Below the pieces are notes generated by a model, which had not been told where the DNA came from, did not search any database, and saw only the letters and a list, made by a program, of their open reading frames with translations. A DNA stretch of 7,461 nucleotides. It comes from Solirubrobacteraceae bacterium (lineage in GTDB: Bacteria > Actinomycetota > Thermoleophilia > Solirubrobacterales > Solirubrobacteraceae). This document shows, piece by piece, positions 5,193-7,461 of this stretch (positions are counted from its first letter, which is position 1; each line of letters opens with the position of its first letter). The position numbers and the translations under genes are program-made. The DNA lies in contig JASHQV010000407.1 of NCBI GenBank assembly GCA_030038955.1, positions 1 through 7,461 on the forward strand. The letters run 5' to 3'.

Positions 5193-5224
5193 GCCAGCCC
5201 GCGTCGTACGCGCCGCCCCGATGA
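5189..5224 (+). CDS. Mini-ORF (11 codons) linking recO to dnaG by stop-start overlaps on both sides
   Basis: GTG 5189 overlaps the recO TGA (5190-5192) as GTGA. The ORF encodes VSQPASYAPPR and ends at TGA 5222-5224, which overlaps the dnaG ATG (5221-5223) as ATGA. It exactly fills the recO-dnaG gap. Ribosomes could pass from recO to this ORF to dnaG without a ribosome binding site, none being visible before dnaG. Translation and any role of the peptide are unproven. The CACAAT box upstream would also allow a leaderless start here. Confidence 0.4.
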   Translation: MSQPASYAPPR

Positions 5225-6990
5225 CCCAGACAGCCCGTTACACGGCCGATTCACGGGATCGTGTGCGCGACGCGGTCGACATGGTCGCGCTCGTCTCGAC
5301 CAGAACCGAGCTACGGCGCGCCGGCGCCAACAGCTACTTCGGGCGCTGCCCGTTCCACGACGAGCGCACCGCGTCGCTCCACGTCAGCCCAGACGAGAAG
5401 CTGTATCACTGCTTCGGCTGTTCCGAGTCCGGTGATCCGTTCAAGTTCGTGATGCAGACCGAGGGCGTCGACTTCAGGGGCGCGCTGGAGTCGCTGGCCG
5501 GCCGCTTCGGCGTCACCTTGCAGACCGAGGAGGAGGATCCGGCCGCCGCCGCCGCGCGCCAGCGCCGCGAGCGGCTGTACTCGCTGCTCGATCGCGCCGC
5601 CACCTACTACGCCCGCTGCCTGTGGGAGGCCCGCGAGGCCGCGGATGCGCGCGAGCACCTGCTCGCGCGCGGGTTCAGCGAGGAGATCCTGCGCGAGTTC
5701 CGGATCGGCTACGCCCCCAGCGCCTGGGACCGGATCCTGGTCGCGACCCGGCAGGCTGGATACGGCGACGAGGAGCTGCTCGCCGCCGGTCTCGCGCAGC
5801 GCTCCCGATCGCGCCCCGGCAGCGTCTACGACTTCTTCCGCGCGAAGATCATGTTCCCGACGGCCGACGCCCGCGGCCGCGTGCGTGGCTTCGGCGGTCG
5901 CACGATGGAGGGCGGTCGCATGCCCAAGTACATCAACACGCCGGACGGCGAGCTGTATCACAAGCGCGAGGTGCTGTACGGGATCGAGCTGGCCCGCAGC
6001 GCCGCCGCCAAAGCCGGCCGGATGATCCTCGTCGAGGGTTACACCGATGTGCTGGCGCTGCATCAGGCCGGCATCCGCAACGCCGCCGGGATCATGGGCA
6101 CGTCGCTGACCGCCGAGCAGGTGCGTGAGCTGGCGCGGCTCGTGGGGGTGGTCGAGATCTGCCTCGACGCCGACCGCGCTGGGCAGGACGCGGCGCTCCG
6201 GGCGGCGCAGGTTGCCGGCTCGGCGGGGCTCGAGCTGCGGGTCGTGCCGCTGCCGCCCGGCAGCGATCCAGGCGAGGTGATCTCCGGTGAGGGCGTCGAC
6301 GGCCTCCGCCGGCGGATGGCCGAGTCGGTGCCGTTCGTGATGTTCGTCGTCCGCCTCGTGCTCGACCGCGCCGAGCTGAGCAGCGCCGAGGGCAAGGACC
6401 GCGCGTTCGCCGAGCTGCGCTCGGTGCTGGCGCCGCTGCCCGCGAGCGCCCTGCGCGACGAGCTGATCAAGCTGGTCGCCGGAGCCCTCGAGCTGAGCCC
6501 GGCGCGACTGGCGACGCTGCTGTCGAACGATCGCGAGCAGTCCACGATCGTCCCCGGTGGACGGGTCGCGGTCGACCCGACGGTTCGCGCCGAGCGCTCG
6601 TTCCTGGCGATGTGCGTGGCCGCACCCGAGGCCGGCGCCGCCGCGCTCGCCTCGCTCGATCCGGGGCAGGCGTTCACGAGCGCGCCGCTGCGCCGCGCCG
6701 CCCTGCACCTGCGCGGCCAGCTCGAGTCGCCGCTCGCCGAGCTCCCCGCCGACGACGACGAGCTCGCGCGGTCCGTCGCCGACCTCGTCGCTCGCGCCGG
6801 CCGCGGTGGTCCGGTCACCGCCGATCAGCTCGAGCACGCGCGGCTGCTGCTGGAGCTGGCCTGCGTCGAGCGGGCGCTCGCGCGCGCCAGCAGCGAGCAC
6901 CAGCCGGGGATCACCGATCTCGCCCGCCGGCGCCAGCAGGTGCTCGACGCGATCGGGGCGGTGTCGGGACGGATCGAGCAGGTGATCTAA
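5221..6990 (+). CDS. dnaG: DNA primase DnaG
   Basis: This complete 589-residue primase synthesises RNA primers at the replication fork. The zinc-binding domain (about 1-105) has the CHC2 ligands C43, H46, C64 and C67. The catalytic core (about 115-440) includes 'KYINTPDGELYHKREVLYG' (236-254) and the TOPRIM fold, with catalytic E272 in 'LVEGYTDVLAL' and D316/D318 in 'CLDADRAG'. A further TOPRIM stretch reads 'PPGSDPGEV' (345-353), where many DnaGs have GxDPDE. D349 is kept and the next acidic position is Gly. The C-terminal helicase-interaction region (about 455-589) is Ala/Arg/Leu-rich and diverged, as usual. I chose ATG 5221, since 'ARYTADSRDRVRDAVDMV' aligns with the family start. The same frame is open further up inside recO, but those codons are not primase-like. 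It follows recO after 28 nt. No rpoD or rpsU is adjacent. Confidence 0.95.
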   Translation: MTQTARYTADSRDRVRDAVDMVALVSTRTELRRAGANSYFGRCPFHDERTASLHVSPDEKLYHCFGCSESGDPFKFVMQTEGVDFRGALESLAGRFGVTLQTEEEDPAAAAARQRRERLYSLLDRAATYYARCLWEAREAADAREHLLARGFSEEILREFRIGYAPSAWDRILVATRQAGYGDEELLAAGLAQRSRSRPGSVYDFFRAKIMFPTADARGRVRGFGGRTMEGGRMPKYINTPDGELYHKREVLYGIELARSAAAKAGRMILVEGYTDVLALHQAGIRNAAGIMGTSLTAEQVRELARLVGVVEICLDADRAGQDAALRAAQVAGSAGLELRVVPLPPGSDPGEVISGEGVDGLRRRMAESVPFVMFVVRLVLDRAELSSAEGKDRAFAELRSVLAPLPASALRDELIKLVAGALELSPARLATLLSNDREQSTIVPGGRVAVDPTVRAERSFLAMCVAAPEAGAAALASLDPGQAFTSAPLRRAALHLRGQLESPLAELPADDDELARSVADLVARAGRGGPVTADQLEHARLLLELACVERALARASSEHQPGITDLARRRQQVLDAIGAVSGRIEQVI

Positions 6991-7045
6991 GCTTTGCCCG
7001 AGCCTTCCCGGGGCCGTGATCGCGGCGGCTTCCGGCATAGCACAT

Positions 7046-7118
<73 letters not shown>

Positions 7119-7208
7119 CTGGCTGGAGTCCGTGCACCTCGGGCGTCGCCACCGCCGGTCTGCCACCGTCGCCCCAGGCGACCCGCGGTAATCAGCCAGG
7201 CTGCCTGC
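7119..7208. terminator. Hairpin-rich convergent spacer between tRNA-Asn and the glycosyltransferase, likely bidirectional terminator
   Basis: Two converging transcripts meet here. GTCGCC (7168-7173) and GGCGAC (7177-7182) form a 6-bp GC hairpin with a CCA loop. A second GTCGCC at 7145-7150 can compete for the same right arm. CTGGCTG (7119-7125), directly after the tRNA, is the exact complement of CAGCCAG (7193-7199), which could enclose the whole structure. CAGCC-A-GGCTG at 7193-7203 is a further small palindrome. No T-run is present in either direction. Confidence 0.4.
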
Positions 7209-7461
7209 CTAGGGGGCTCCGACCAGCCGCTCGATCAGCTGCGCCGCCCGGGTCGGGCCGTCGTGCGTGGCGGCCCAGGCGCCGAGCTCGGCGGCGCGGC
7301 GCGTGCAGCCACGGCACGGGTCGAGGGCGCGCTCGGCGGCGAGTTGCAGCGTCGACGGCGCCAGCAGCCGCCAGGGGAGACGAACGCCGGCGCCCGACCA
7401 GTCGAGGCGGGCCGCGTTCTCGGCCATGTCGCCGCTGTGGGGGACGGCCAGCGCCGGCACG
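7209..7461 (-). CDS. GT1-type glycosyltransferase (UGT/MGT-like), C-terminal end only
   Basis: The last 83 or so residues of a minus-strand gene end at TAG (7211-7209), and the rest lies beyond the right edge. The visible part reads 'VPALAVPHSGDMAENAARL', which matches the nucleotide-sugar-binding signature of GT-B family 1 glycosyltransferases (P-x-x-x-D-Q/M-x-x-N-A-x-R). 'SGAGVRLPWRLLAPSTLQLAAERAL' and 'GPTRAAQLIERLV' follow, as in the C-terminal Rossmann half and closing helix of that family. Such enzymes transfer sugars to lipids, macrolides or other small molecules, but the acceptor cannot be inferred from this end. The stretch 'LDPCRGCTRRAAEL' contains a CxxC, which is unusual in this spot and may be incidental. 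The gene converges on tRNA-Asn. I would expect about 380-430 residues in full. Confidence 0.75.
   Translation of the reverse strand, partial: VPALAVPHSGDMAENAARLDWSGAGVRLPWRLLAPSTLQLAAERALDPCRGCTRRAAELGAWAATHDGPTRAAQLIERLVGAP

Noticed and set aside
5116..5220. Upstream extension of dnaG by 35 codons into recO
   Set aside because: The extra residues have no primase features, while ATG 5221 gives the standard family N-terminus.
5311..7038. A 575-codon open frame antisense to dnaG, and similar long antisense frames over xerD (963-2240) and deoB (2313-3374)
   Set aside because: They are products of high GC with few stop codons. The peptides are rich in Arg, Ala and Gly, match no family I know, and lie opposite genes with complete conserved motifs.

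Overview
The window is a GC-rich (about 70%) bacterial chromosome segment of housekeeping type. Composition, an actinobacterial-looking zinc-ribbon class III cyclase, and starts lacking Shine-Dalgarno sequences all suggest Actinomycetota. A deep branch such as Thermoleophilia is my best guess, but the placement is an inference from style and gene content, not a search result.

Layout from left to right. A minus-strand class III nucleotide cyclase with an N-terminal zinc ribbon runs off the left edge (1-312). It is divergent from a plus-strand OsmC/Ohr-family gene (415-942), which ends inside a perfect 28-bp palindrome. After a 200-bp gap comes a core block on the plus strand: xerD (1143-2096), deoB (2156-3301) and mutM/fpg (3329-4177). 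A minus-strand glutaredoxin (4179-4433) meets mutM tail to tail with 1 bp between the stops. It is divergent from recO (4452-5192) across an 18-bp AT-rich spacer. dnaG (5221-6990) follows recO, then tRNA-Asn(GTT) (7046-7118). The window closes with the C-terminal end of a minus-strand GT1-type glycosyltransferase (7209-7461).

The core block covers chromosome maintenance: dimer resolution or recombination (XerD), excision of oxidised purines (MutM), recombinational repair (RecO) and replication priming (DnaG), with thiol redox control (glutaredoxin) and pentose phosphate or nucleoside salvage (DeoB). xerD-deoB and recO...dnaG both echo gene orders known in Bacillus.

No new defence or mobile system is visible. 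The most notable structure is at the gene junctions. recO to dnaG and xerD to deoB are each bridged by a GTG-started mini-ORF of 11 or 16 codons. Each mini-ORF sits 6-7 nt behind a shared CACAATCG box, and its stop overlaps the downstream start as ATGA or GTGA. A weaker third case bridges deoB and mutM. None of these downstream genes has a ribosome binding site, so leaderless initiation followed by stop-start coupling is a coherent but untested hypothesis.
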